Assembly: GCF_000800255.1 (NCBI RefSeq)
Contig: NZ_CP009747.1
Coordinates: 3,348,001-3,412,000, forward strand
Source of the DNA: Pseudomonas parafulva
Lineage (GTDB): Bacteria; Pseudomonadota; Gammaproteobacteria; Pseudomonadales; Pseudomonadaceae
Direction: 5' to 3'
Length of the DNA stretch: 64,000 nucleotides
A program made the position numbers and the translations under genes. Of the stretch, positions 19,501-27,988 are shown in pieces. The notes beneath the pieces were generated by a model that was not told the origin of the DNA, did no database searches, and saw only the letters and a list, made by a program, of their open reading frames with translations. Position 1 is the first letter of the stretch; every line of letters starts with the position of its first letter.

Positions 19501-22500
19501 GGGTGGTGACCCTCAATACCGTGAGTGATGACGGCGGCTCGGCGAATGGCGGCCTGCCTACCGCAGCCATCGGCATCTCCAGCACCGTGACCGTGGTCGG
19601 TATCAACGATGCGCCGGTCCTCGCCGGCGGGCCCTACAGCCTGCCCAGCATCAACGAGGACACGACCAGCAGCGGCATGCGGATCTCGACCCTGCTGACC
19701 AACTACACCCTGGTCGACCCCGATGTCGGTGCCCTGCGCGGTATCGCGGTGATCACCAAGTCCGGCAACGGCCTCTGGCAGTACTCCACCGACAACGCCA
19801 ACTGGACCGACTTCGGTGCCGTATCCAGCACCAGCGCGTTGCTGCTGGGTTCCACCACCTATGTTCGCTACGTCCCTGATGGCGCCAACGGCGAGACGGC
19901 CAGCCTGACCTTCCGTGCCTGGGACCAGACTATCGGCAGCGCCTCGGTCAACGGCATCCGCGGCACCGCGGACACCAGCAGTAACGGCGGCACCACGGCG
20001 TTCTCCACCGCCACTGCGCTGGCCAACCAGCCGGTGACCTCGGTCAACGACGCGCCGGTCATGACCGGCGTATTGCCGATCCTGACCGGGATCACCGACA
20101 CCTCGATCAACAACGCGGGCAACTCGGTCAGTTCGCTGATCGGCGGCATTACCGATGTCGATACTGGTGCGGTAAAGGGGATAGCCATCACCGGACTGAC
20201 CGGCACCTATGGCAAATGGCAATACAGCCTCGATAACGGCAGCAGTTGGAGCGATGTCGGCGGGGTCTCGACTGCCACGGCGCTGATCCTGAATGTGAAC
20301 AACAGGGTGCGCTTCGTCCCGGATGGCATCCACGGCGAAACCGCGACCCTCATCTACAAGGCCTGGGACCAGACCGGCGGCACCGCTGGCCTCGAAGGCA
20401 CCAAGCGCGACACCAGCATTTCCGGCGGTACTTCGGCCTACTCCACGGGTACCGACACCGCCAGTGTGGTGGTCACGGCGATCAACGACGCTCCGGTGGT
20501 TACCGTGAGCGGCGGAGCAGCATCCTGGATCGAGGGCAACAACGTCGCCTCCACCCCGGTCGCGGTGGACTCGGGCCTGAGCTTGGTCGATGCGGACGGT
20601 CCGAACCCGACCAGCGCCACGGTGCGCATGCTCACCTACTACAGCGCCCAGGACACCCTGAGCTTCGTCAACGACGGCCTGACCATGGGCAACATCATCG
20701 GCACCTGGACCGTCGGCAACGGCACCCTGACCCTGACCTCTGCCGGCAATCAGGCGACCGTGGGCCAGTTCGAGGCCGCGCTGCGGGCGATTACCTACAA
20801 CAATGCCTCGAACAGCCCGAATACCACCACGCGCACCGTGCAGTTCATCGTCACCGATGGCAGCAACGCCGCGTCGAACGCCGTGACCCGTGACGTCACC
20901 ATCACCGCGGTCAACGATTCGCCAACCATCAGTGCCGTGGCCTCGCTGCCGATCACCGAGGACACGCCCACGGCGCTCGGTCAGATCAGCTTCAGCGACG
21001 TCGACTCCACGCTCGGCGTCGTGACTTTCTCGGTGGGCAGCGGCACCCTCAATGCCATCGGCACCGGCGGCGTGACCGTGGGCGGCACTGCGACGGCCCT
21101 GACCCTGAGCGGCACCCTGGCCAACATCAACAACTTCATCGCCGCCAACCGCCTGCTCTACACCCCGGCGACCAATACCAGTGGCGATGTGACCTTGACC
21201 ATCAACGTCAACACCACCAGCGTGTCCGACGCCACCACCACCGTGACCCTGCAGGTCGCTGCGGTGAACGACGCCCCAGTGATTACCGCGCCGGCATCCA
21301 TCACGGTGACCGAGGATGTGGCGAGCGTGATCAGCGGCTTCAGCTTCACCGACGTCGATGCGGGTATCAACACCGTCACCGCGACCTTTTCGGTGCCGAG
21401 CGGTACCCTGAGCGCGACCACTGGCCTGGGAGTCACCGTCACTGGCGCCGATACCGGCGTGCTGACCCTGTCCGGCAGCCTGGTCGATATCAACTTCTTC
21501 GTCGCGGCGAACGGCCTGACCTTCAAGACCGCCCAGGACGCCACTGCCAGCGTGACCCTGACCGTGACCCTCAACGACAGGGGCTTCAGCGGTAGCGGCG
21601 GCGAGAAGACCGACACCAAGACCGTCATCCTCAACGTCACCGCGGTCAACGATGCTCCGGTCAACAACGTGCCGGGCGCGCAGACCGTCTCGCAGAACAT
21701 CGCCCTGGGCTTCAATACGGCCAACGGCAACGCCATCTCCATCACCGACGTGGACGCCGGCAATGGCTTGATGACGGTGACCCTGACTGCGACCAACGGC
21801 ACGCTCAGCCTGGGCAGCCTGAGCGGCATCACCGTGCTGCTGGGCACCGGCAGCAACGACGCGAGCATGATCTTCGAGGGCAACCGGGCCAACATCAATG
21901 CCGCGTTGCAGACGTTGAGCTTCAAGTCCGGCAGCACCTTCCTCGGCGCCGCCAGCCTGACCATCGAGACCAATGACAACGGTAACTCCGGCAGCGGCGG
22001 GGCGAAGACCGATGTCGACACCATTTCGATCAACGTGATCCCGGTGAACCCAAAGGTCACCCACGTCTGGGCACAGGGCCTGGACCGCAGCGTGAAGCTC
22101 GGTGACGAAGTGCTGATCAACATGGCTTGGGACCAGTTGGTCAACGTCGATCTCAGCAACGGCAGCCCTACCCTGCTGCTGGAAACCGGCCTGCTCGACC
22201 GCGAGGCGGTCTATGTCAGCGGTTCGGGCAGCAATACCCTGGTCTTCAAATACACCGTGCAAGCCGGTGACGCCAGTGCCGACCTGGACTTCCAGAGCAC
22301 CGCCGCACTGCGGATGAATGGTGCACTGATCAGCAACACCACCAGCGACCTGGCGCTGCTGACCCTGCCGACCGCGGGCGGCGCCGACTCCCTCGGCGGG
22401 CGCAGCAACATCGTGGTCGATGGCGTGGTGCCGGTGGTGGCGAACGTCCAGGCGCCGACCGATGGCACCTACATCATTGGCCAGAACCTCGACTTCACCG

Positions 22501-25500
22501 TCAATTTCAGCGAGAACGTGGTCGTCGACAGTACCGGCGGCGTACCGCGCATCGCTGTAACCCTGGACACCGGTGGTACGGCGTATGCCGAGTACGTCTC
22601 CGGCTCCGGTGGCAGCGCGCTGGTGTTCCGCCTGACCGTCGCCAGCGGCCAGTTGGACAGCAATGGCGTGACCCTGGGCAGTGCAGTGCAGCTCAACGGG
22701 GGAGCGATCCGCGATAGCGCCGGCAACGATACGGTGGCGACCCTGAACGCCGTGGCCAGCACTGCCAACGTCAACGTTGATGGCGTGGTGCCGACGGTGG
22801 TCAGCGTCGGCACGCCGCTGGAGGGCAGTTACAAGGCCGGCGACGTGCTGAGCTTCACCGTCAACGCCAGCGAAGCACTGCAGACCGGGGCACTGCCACC
22901 GCGCCTGGTGCTCGATGTCGGTGGCGTGACCCGCTATGCCACCTATGTGTCGGGCAGCGGCAGCGCCGGGCTGGTGTTCCAGTACATCGTGCAGGCCGGC
23001 GACAACGACAGCGACGGTATCGCGGTCAACAGCCTCGACCTGCGCGGCGAGCCACTGACCGACCTGGCCGGAAACCCTATCGATCCGACGCTGGGCAGCG
23101 GCAACCTGCCGGCCGTGCGGGTGGACACTACCGTACCGACCGCGAGCACTATCGTGCGGGACGGCACCAGCCCGACCAACAGCAGCTCGGCCAGCTTCAC
23201 CGTGACCTTCAGCGAGGACGTGAGCGGGGTCGATGTCAACGCGTTCACCCTGGCCCTCGCGGGCTCGGCTGGCGGCAATATCGCCAGCGTCACCCGCGTC
23301 GACGGCCGCACCTACACCGTGCTGGTCGACAACCTGGCCGGTACCGGCACTGTACAGCTCAACCTCAATGCCACTGGCACCGGCATCGTCGATGCGGCGG
23401 GCAACGCCCTGAGTGCAGGCCTGAACGGCGCCAGCTACAGCATCGATCGCGTCGCGCCGAGTGTGACCGGCGTGGATGTGCCCAACGGCGGCACCTATGT
23501 GGCGGGGCAGAACCTCGATTTCACCGTGCATCTCGACGAGGCCGTACAACTGGACACCCGCGGCGGTTCGCCCCGTCTGGAAGTGACCCTGGCCAACGGC
23601 GAAAAGGCTTACGCCACCTACCTGTCCGGGGCGGGCAGCAACGCCCTGGTCTTGCGCATGACCGTGGCGACCGGGCAACTGGACAGTGACGGTATCCAGC
23701 TCGGTACCGCTGTGCAGCTCAACGGCGCGACCTTGCGCGATGCGCTCGGCAATGACGCCAACCTGGCGTTGAACAACGTCGGTGATACCTCGCAAATCAA
23801 CGTCGATGCTGTCGCGCCAGTGGTCTCCGAGGTCACCCTGCCGCCAAGCGGCGCCTACAACACCGGCGACGTGCTGAGCTTCACCGTGAATGCCAGCGAG
23901 ACCATCAACGTCGATACCCGCACCGGCACGCCGCGCCTGGCCCTGAACATCGGCGGCGTTACCCGTTACGCCACCTATGTCTCGGGTTCGTCCAGCTCGG
24001 CGCTGGTGTTCCAGTACACCATCCAGGCGGGCAACAACGCTGCCGCCGGGATTGGCCTGCCGGGCAGCATCGATCTGAACGGTTCGACCCTGCGCGATGC
24101 CGCCGGCAACGATATGAACCTGCAACTCAACGCCCCAGGCACCGCCAGCGGTGTGGTGGTGGATACCGTGGCGCCGCAGGTCAGCGATATCGTCCGTGTC
24201 GACATCACCCCGACCAACGCCAGCAGCCTGCGCTACACGGTGACCTTCGACGAGTCGGTGAGCGGTGTGGACAGCGCCGACTTCACCCTGGCCGTGACCG
24301 GCACCGCCAGCGGCCGCATTGCCTCGGTCACCCGTATCGACGGGCGCACGTACCAGGTGCTGGTGGACAACCTGGCCGGCGCCGGCGACGTGCGCCTCGA
24401 TCTGAATGCCAGCGACACCGGCATCGTCGATGTCGCGGGCAATCCGATCAGCGGCGGCCTGGACGGCAGCACCTACCTCATCGACCGCGTGGCACCGACA
24501 GTGACCAGCGTCACCGTACCGGCCCGCGGCACCTACACCGCCGGCCAGACGCTCGACTTCACCCTCAACACCGACGAAGCGGTGCTGGTGGACAGCGGCG
24601 ACGGCAACCCGCGCTTGGCCATCACCCTGGACAATGGCCGGGTGGTCTACGCCGACTACCTGTCCGGTTCCGGCAGCACGGCGTTGACCTTCCGCCTGAC
24701 CGTGACCAGCGGCATGGCCGGTAACAGCAGCTTTGCAGTGGCGTCGAGCATCGACACCAACGGCGGCACCCTGCGCGATGCCCGCGGCAACGACGCCAAT
24801 ACCGGGTTGAACAATGTCGGCAGCACCCGCGGCATCCTGGTCGATGCGCGGGCGCCACGGCCAAGCAGCATCGTCGTGGAGGGGCCGGTCCTGCCGACCG
24901 ATCGCAGCCTGAACTTCACCCTGACCTTCGACGAGGCGGTCAGTGGGGTCGACGCCACTGATTTCAGCGTGCTGGGCACTGCCAGTGCCAGCGGCGCGGT
25001 GCAGTCGGTGCAACGCATCGACGCGCAGACTTACCGCATCGTGGTCGCAGACCTGCGCGGGCAGGGCACGTTGTCCTTGAGCCTCAATGCGCCGAACAGC
25101 GGGATTCAGGACAGCGCTGGCAACCTGCTGGTGCAATCCCTGGTCAGCGCCGGCCAAACCCGGCAGACCCAGGACGTCGGCGATCCGGAGTATCGCATCA
25201 ACCCGCCGGTCACTTCGAACCTGCCGCAACCTTCCGTGATCCAGCCGCAGGTGCCCGGCCTCGTCATCAACCAGAGCCTCTCGCCGCTGGCCCCGGGCTC
25301 GCTGTTCGAGGTGCGCACCGTGGGCGGCGATCTGCGGCCGCTGGGCACCATCTTCCTCGGCCAGGCCAGCAGTGCGCCGAGCTTCATCGCCCAGGTCTTC
25401 GGCAGCAGCGACAGCGGCCTGGGTGCCAGTGATGGCCAGGGCTTGCTCGGTCTCGGCGGCGGCAGCACCTTGGCCACCCTCTTCGCTCGCGAGGTGCCTG

Positions 25501-25691
25501 GCGTCACCGAGATGAATGTGTTCAGTGGCAACCAGTGGAAACAGAGCGACCTCAACCAGGGGTTGCGCGGGGTGTTCGGCGTACCGACCTTCGGCCAACA
25601 ACTGCAACGAATCAATGAAGCCGACCAGCGCCAAGTGCGCGAGTTGGCCAAAGCCCTGGCGAAACCGGCAGAGATCGGACAACGGGCATGA
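16587..25691 (+). CDS. Giant DUF4347/FG-GAP/cadherin-like/Ig-like surface protein
   Basis: The start is ATG 16587, preceded by AGAGG at a 6-base spacing, giving 3034 residues; an in-frame ATG at 16545 is less likely. Domains in order are: an N-terminal LEPR motif (LEPRIMFDA, 29-37); a DUF4347 domain (about 85-250) with LLSHGADG (His140) and YGCDVGQG (Cys183); six calcium-binding FG-GAP-type blades of the D-x-[DN]-GDG-xx-D form between residues 273 and 559; a Big_5-like domain; many cadherin-like repeats containing NDAPV-type linkers to about 1830; then eight Ig-like modules. No GGxGxD RTX repeats are seen near the C-terminus and there is no Sec signal. It is probably the exported cargo of the flanking HlyD/TolC machinery, perhaps an adhesin. 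Its stop overlaps an ATG of the TolC-like frame. Confidence 0.88.
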   Translation: MKFIERFSRKSAQQPQPVDPAQAPLLMALEPRIMFDASVGVVAQDAAAQTTADAAKDSTSSTETSQAPAASGETASQQQGTQRHEVVFVDGQVNNIGQLLEGLPATAEVVVLDPDKDGLQQMADYLKGRENLDAIHLLSHGADGTVQLGNVWLASNNLAEHRAALESIGAALKADGDLMIYGCDVGQGDKGQAFIDQLGAITGADVAASADDTGSAALGGNWTLERSSGAIETAALNVSGYDSLMVSSYSGGTVASAPVLGASGNLMKYVVGDFNGDGRADILYQASGANGLWYYAESNANGTFTTYDQSNSMFNGLALGDASTGGINFHAADFNGDGRIDLLAAPLSGPTMKLYLNNGSGFTSQDVTGPAFGVRTLVGDYNGDGALDILYQTSGTGSSWAVAMNNGGSTPTFTTLTSADSAWPFGGITLPDFNAYNYKAADVDGDGYTDLLYVAAGAQMKYLRNNHGTFVDMTSSAGLPTVAVTRAIVADFDGDGDADILYQTGNNGSLFRYVRNDNGTFVDVDQSSSPFANVVLPDISAQQFRVGDFDGDGDLDLISTSATANSTKIFYQSGGLPKLVSSTPADDSLTVSPNANITLTFDQSVTKGTGNIYIVRTSDNQVIQTIDVTTASVTGSGTTWTIDPPADMVAGVAYAVRIDNKTFANANGQVYKGIRDNTSLNFTVAAVAAPVIGNLNGDSVSYVEDSAYVLLDSGGNATVSDADSVNFSGGKMTVQITAGGTAAQDVLFIRDEVAGANKIILSGASIMYNGLVIGTFTGGSNGNPLVITFTSNANPTTVGALVHNLAYRNSNTTEPSTTQRSVSISMDDGAGGNSTASVVTLDVLPVNDTPVVNASATNPTYTENTSAVQLFSGATINTVESGQKVAQITFTVSGVANGAAEKLVIDGSDITLVNGTSVVTSNNGTVVTVSVTSGTASVTLSSGAGLDVATAQTILNSMAYRNDSESPNTANRVVTLNTVSDDGGSANGGLPTAAIGISSTVTVVGINDAPVLAGGPYSLPSINEDTTSSGMRISTLLTNYTLVDPDVGALRGIAVITKSGNGLWQYSTDNANWTDFGAVSSTSALLLGSTTYVRYVPDGANGETASLTFRAWDQTIGSASVNGIRGTADTSSNGGTTAFSTATALANQPVTSVNDAPVMTGVLPILTGITDTSINNAGNSVSSLIGGITDVDTGAVKGIAITGLTGTYGKWQYSLDNGSSWSDVGGVSTATALILNVNNRVRFVPDGIHGETATLIYKAWDQTGGTAGLEGTKRDTSISGGTSAYSTGTDTASVVVTAINDAPVVTVSGGAASWIEGNNVASTPVAVDSGLSLVDADGPNPTSATVRMLTYYSAQDTLSFVNDGLTMGNIIGTWTVGNGTLTLTSAGNQATVGQFEAALRAITYNNASNSPNTTTRTVQFIVTDGSNAASNAVTRDVTITAVNDSPTISAVASLPITEDTPTALGQISFSDVDSTLGVVTFSVGSGTLNAIGTGGVTVGGTATALTLSGTLANINNFIAANRLLYTPATNTSGDVTLTINVNTTSVSDATTTVTLQVAAVNDAPVITAPASITVTEDVASVISGFSFTDVDAGINTVTATFSVPSGTLSATTGLGVTVTGADTGVLTLSGSLVDINFFVAANGLTFKTAQDATASVTLTVTLNDRGFSGSGGEKTDTKTVILNVTAVNDAPVNNVPGAQTVSQNIALGFNTANGNAISITDVDAGNGLMTVTLTATNGTLSLGSLSGITVLLGTGSNDASMIFEGNRANINAALQTLSFKSGSTFLGAASLTIETNDNGNSGSGGAKTDVDTISINVIPVNPKVTHVWAQGLDRSVKLGDEVLINMAWDQLVNVDLSNGSPTLLLETGLLDREAVYVSGSGSNTLVFKYTVQAGDASADLDFQSTAALRMNGALISNTTSDLALLTLPTAGGADSLGGRSNIVVDGVVPVVANVQAPTDGTYIIGQNLDFTVNFSENVVVDSTGGVPRIAVTLDTGGTAYAEYVSGSGGSALVFRLTVASGQLDSNGVTLGSAVQLNGGAIRDSAGNDTVATLNAVASTANVNVDGVVPTVVSVGTPLEGSYKAGDVLSFTVNASEALQTGALPPRLVLDVGGVTRYATYVSGSGSAGLVFQYIVQAGDNDSDGIAVNSLDLRGEPLTDLAGNPIDPTLGSGNLPAVRVDTTVPTASTIVRDGTSPTNSSSASFTVTFSEDVSGVDVNAFTLALAGSAGGNIASVTRVDGRTYTVLVDNLAGTGTVQLNLNATGTGIVDAAGNALSAGLNGASYSIDRVAPSVTGVDVPNGGTYVAGQNLDFTVHLDEAVQLDTRGGSPRLEVTLANGEKAYATYLSGAGSNALVLRMTVATGQLDSDGIQLGTAVQLNGATLRDALGNDANLALNNVGDTSQINVDAVAPVVSEVTLPPSGAYNTGDVLSFTVNASETINVDTRTGTPRLALNIGGVTRYATYVSGSSSSALVFQYTIQAGNNAAAGIGLPGSIDLNGSTLRDAAGNDMNLQLNAPGTASGVVVDTVAPQVSDIVRVDITPTNASSLRYTVTFDESVSGVDSADFTLAVTGTASGRIASVTRIDGRTYQVLVDNLAGAGDVRLDLNASDTGIVDVAGNPISGGLDGSTYLIDRVAPTVTSVTVPARGTYTAGQTLDFTLNTDEAVLVDSGDGNPRLAITLDNGRVVYADYLSGSGSTALTFRLTVTSGMAGNSSFAVASSIDTNGGTLRDARGNDANTGLNNVGSTRGILVDARAPRPSSIVVEGPVLPTDRSLNFTLTFDEAVSGVDATDFSVLGTASASGAVQSVQRIDAQTYRIVVADLRGQGTLSLSLNAPNSGIQDSAGNLLVQSLVSAGQTRQTQDVGDPEYRINPPVTSNLPQPSVIQPQVPGLVINQSLSPLAPGSLFEVRTVGGDLRPLGTIFLGQASSAPSFIAQVFGSSDSGLGASDGQGLLGLGGGSTLATLFAREVPGVTEMNVFSGNQWKQSDLNQGLRGVFGVPTFGQQLQRINEADQRQVRELAKALAKPAEIGQRA
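22431..25150 (+). repeat. Higher-order Ig-like repeat A-B-C, A-B-C, A-C within the giant gene
   Basis: Three module types recur. A (starting 22431, 23457, 24495) carries GQxLDFT and YAxYxSGxGS motifs. B (starting near 22790, 23815) carries GDVLSFTVNASE and GGVTRYATYVSGS. C (starting near 23130, 24172, 24853) carries VSGVD and DGRTY..LVDNLAG motifs. The A-to-A spacings are 1026 and 1038 bases. The last unit lacks B. This suggests expansion by tandem duplication of an A-B-C triad, followed by loss of B. Confidence 0.8.
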
Positions 25692-25741
25692 AAAGCAGCA
25701 CAACATTTGAGAATCAAGCCGTACCAGGGGGCGGCCCAAGG

Positions 25742-27217
25742 ATGAACAAGAAACACAAACTGTTTGCCGCCAGTCTGTTGGCATTGGCCATCGGCGGTTG
25801 TGCCGTCAAGACCGACCCGATCGAGCGCAGTGCCAGCGAAGAACGTGCCCGTGCCGACCTGGCACAGATCTACAAGGACCAGGAACCGCTCAGCGGGCCC
25901 CTGACCCTGCATCAGGCCATGGCCCGTGCGGTCAAGTACAACCTCGAAGCGCGCCTGAAGGTGATGGAAGAGGCCCTGGGCCAGCGTCAGCTGGACCTTG
26001 CCCAATTCGACATGTTGCCGCGCATGGCGTTGTCCGCAGGCTATGCCGGGCGCAACAACCAGAGCGCCTCCAGCAGCCAGAGCATTCGGACCGGTACCCA
26101 GTCCCTCGAGCCTTCGACCTCCCAGGACCGCGACCGCGAGGTGGCCGACCTGACCATGGTCTGGAACGTGCTGGACTTCGGTGTCAGCTACCTGGGCGCA
26201 AAGCAGCAGTCCGACCAGCGCTACATTCTCCAGGAACGCAAGCGCAAGGTCATCCACACCATCACCCAGGACGTGCGTTCGGCCTACTGGCGCGCGGTGG
26301 CGGCAGAGCGCCTGCTGACGCAGATCGATACCTTGATGGGACGCATCAGCCAGGCGCGCATCAACAGTCAGTTGATGAGCGCCCAGCGTATCGGTGACCC
26401 GGTCCAGGCCCTGAGTTACCAGCGTGCCCTGATCGAGGCCACCCGCCAGCTGGAAGAGCAACGCCGGGCACTGACGCTGGCCAAGACCGAACTGGCTGCG
26501 CTGATCAACCAGCCGATGGACAAGCCCTATACCCTGGCGCTGGACAGCAACTACACCGTACCGAAGCTGCACGTCGACTTCGCCAAGCTGGAGCAGCAGG
26601 CCCTGGCCAGCCGTCCGGAGCTGCGCGAGCAGGACTACCAATCGCGCATCAGCGCCACCGAAACCCGCAAGGCGATGCTGCGCATGCTACCGGGCCTGGA
26701 GTTCTCGGCCGGAGGTCATTACGACAGCAACTCCTTCCTGACCAACCAGAGCTGGGTCGATTATGGCCTGAAGGTCACCTGGAACCTGTTCAACGTGATC
26801 TCCGCGCCAGCGGCGATCGATGTTGCCAAGGCGGGTGAACGCGTTGCCGATGCACGCCGCCAGGCGATGTCCGTGGCGGTCATGGCCCAGTTGTACGTGG
26901 CCCGCGCCAACTTCGAGGAAGCCAGCCGCCAGTTCGAGACCAGCGAGCAGATGGCCAGCCTCGACGGGCAGATCGCCGAGCAACTGCGCAATCGCTTCAA
27001 GACCAACAACATTGGTGAGTTGGAGCTGATCCAGGGCGAGCTGAACAACCTGCAGACCCAGCTTAAGCGCGACCTGTCCTATGCCGAAATGCGCAATGCC
27101 TATTCCCAGGTATTCGTGAGCTCCGGCGCCGATCCACTGCCTCGGGAGCTGGCGGACGACAAGGTGCAGACTATTGCCAATGCCTTGCAGACGAGTGAGG
27201 AGAGCTGGAATCGTTGA
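25742..27217 (+). CDS. TolC-family outer-membrane channel lipoprotein
   Basis: The protein has 491 residues from ATG 25742, where a lipoprotein signal with lipobox AIGGC begins (MNKKHKLFAASLLALAIGGC). The frame is also open from ATG 25688, which overlaps the giant gene stop, but that start would bury the signal. The mature protein has the two long helical-repeat halves of OMF channels (LTLHQAMARAVKYNLEARLK near the start; WVDYGLKVTWNLFN and NNIGELELIQGELNNLQTQL in the second half). It should form the outer-membrane exit of the system served by the three HlyD-type proteins upstream. A strong terminator follows. Confidence 0.87.
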   Translation: MNKKHKLFAASLLALAIGGCAVKTDPIERSASEERARADLAQIYKDQEPLSGPLTLHQAMARAVKYNLEARLKVMEEALGQRQLDLAQFDMLPRMALSAGYAGRNNQSASSSQSIRTGTQSLEPSTSQDRDREVADLTMVWNVLDFGVSYLGAKQQSDQRYILQERKRKVIHTITQDVRSAYWRAVAAERLLTQIDTLMGRISQARINSQLMSAQRIGDPVQALSYQRALIEATRQLEEQRRALTLAKTELAALINQPMDKPYTLALDSNYTVPKLHVDFAKLEQQALASRPELREQDYQSRISATETRKAMLRMLPGLEFSAGGHYDSNSFLTNQSWVDYGLKVTWNLFNVISAPAAIDVAKAGERVADARRQAMSVAVMAQLYVARANFEEASRQFETSEQMASLDGQIAEQLRNRFKTNNIGELELIQGELNNLQTQLKRDLSYAEMRNAYSQVFVSSGADPLPRELADDKVQTIANALQTSEESWNR

Positions 27218-27275
27218 TTCTGCCGATGGAGTGCTTGATCTACCTCCAGAAAAGTCCTGACGGATCGTACAACCA

Positions 27276-27309
27276 CCCCCTGTCGGGCTGACGCCTGACA
27301 GGGGGTTTT
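27276..27309 (+). terminator. Rho-independent terminator closing the export locus
   Basis: Arms CCCCCTGTC and GACAGGGGG pair perfectly, with extra GGC/GCC pairing in the loop, followed by TTTT. It lies 59 bases after the TolC-like gene. Confidence 0.88.
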
Positions 27310-27325
27310 CTTTGAAGGCGCTGAC

Positions 27326-27733
27326 TCACACCGAACCGTCTTCTTCCTGCCCCGTGCTTTTACCCTGCAACGCAGCCCGACACCGCTCCTCGGCGATATC
27401 CAGCTCCAACTGCATCTGTTGAATGTCCAACAGCTGCTGATCGAGTTGCATCCGCCGCTCGGTGATCTTGCCCAGCATGTTGGTGAGCTGGTTGCTGTTG
27501 TCGCCTTGCGGGTCGTACAGCTCGATCAGCGCCTTGCATTCGGCAAGAGAAAAGCCGATGCGTTTACCGCGCATGATCAGCTTGAGGGTGACGCGGTCCT
27601 TGGGGGTGTAGATGCGCTCCTGGCCACGCCGACTCGGCGCCAGCATGCCCTGCTCTTCGTAGAAACGAATGGTCCGGGTGGTCACGTCCAGCTCGCGTGC
27701 CAGCTCGGAAATGCTGTAGGTCTTGGCGGCCAC
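27326..27733 (-). CDS. liuR: MerR-family regulator of leucine/isovalerate catabolism (LiuR-like)
   Basis: The GTG at 27733 has AAGGA six bases upstream and gives 135 residues beginning (M)AAKTYSISELAREL; the longer frame to 27811 has no family support. The N-terminal winged helix-turn-helix DVTTRTIRFYEEQGML is typical MerR, followed by a coiled-coil dimerisation helix. There is no metal-binding Cys set. It is divergent from liuABCD, with two ACGTTAACGT palindromes between, which fits autoregulation and control of the liu operon. The gene name rests on neighbourhood and family. Confidence 0.9.
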   Translation of the reverse strand: MAAKTYSISELARELDVTTRTIRFYEEQGMLAPSRRGQERIYTPKDRVTLKLIMRGKRIGFSLAECKALIELYDPQGDNSNQLTNMLGKITERRMQLDQQLLDIQQMQLELDIAEERCRAALQGKSTGQEEDGSV

Positions 27734-27813
27734 ATTGAGTCCTTTTACGAAAGCGGGCGAGCCGCTAGCACAGTGGCCGGGCTCGCAAAAGCGGTGGACC
27801 GACGCTAACAACT

Positions 27814-27830
27814 GATTACGTTAACGTCAA
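27814..27830. promoter_or_regulatory. Putative LiuR operator (liuR-proximal)
   Basis: GATTACGTTAACGTCAA contains the ACGTTAACGT core shared with the site near liuA, with slightly imperfect flanks. It lies 80 bases upstream of the liuR start, suggesting autoregulation. Confidence 0.65.
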
Positions 27831-27915
27831 CGCAGGATGTGCCTGTCACCACGCCCCCCCTGAATTGCAGAGAGCTCGCAAACACAGCGGCGTGTTGACA
27901 CCTTCCAGCAGCAAG

Positions 27916-27931
27916 TTTACGTTAACGTAAA
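27916..27931. promoter_or_regulatory. Putative LiuR operator (liuA-proximal)
   Basis: TTTACGTTAACGTAAA is a perfect 16-base palindrome located 57 bases before the liuA ATG. A possible -10 (GATACT, 27935-27940) lies just downstream. A TTGACA at 27895-27900 is also present, but its spacing to that -10 is too long for an ordinary promoter. Confidence 0.8.
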
Positions 27932-27988
27932 GGTGATACTCCAGCGATGTCTACCCTTCTCTCATCCGAACAATAATCAAGGTGAGCC

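Noticed and set aside
19014..25784. A 2256-codon open frame antisense to the giant gene
   Set aside because: It is a shadow of high-GC repetitive coding on the plus strand. The plus strand has recognisable domains and a ribosome binding site; the antisense product is low-complexity Gly/Ala/His/Arg.
10674..27217. Classical type I secretion system
   Set aside because: HlyD and TolC types are present, but no ABC ATPase and no GGxGxD repeats in the cargo.
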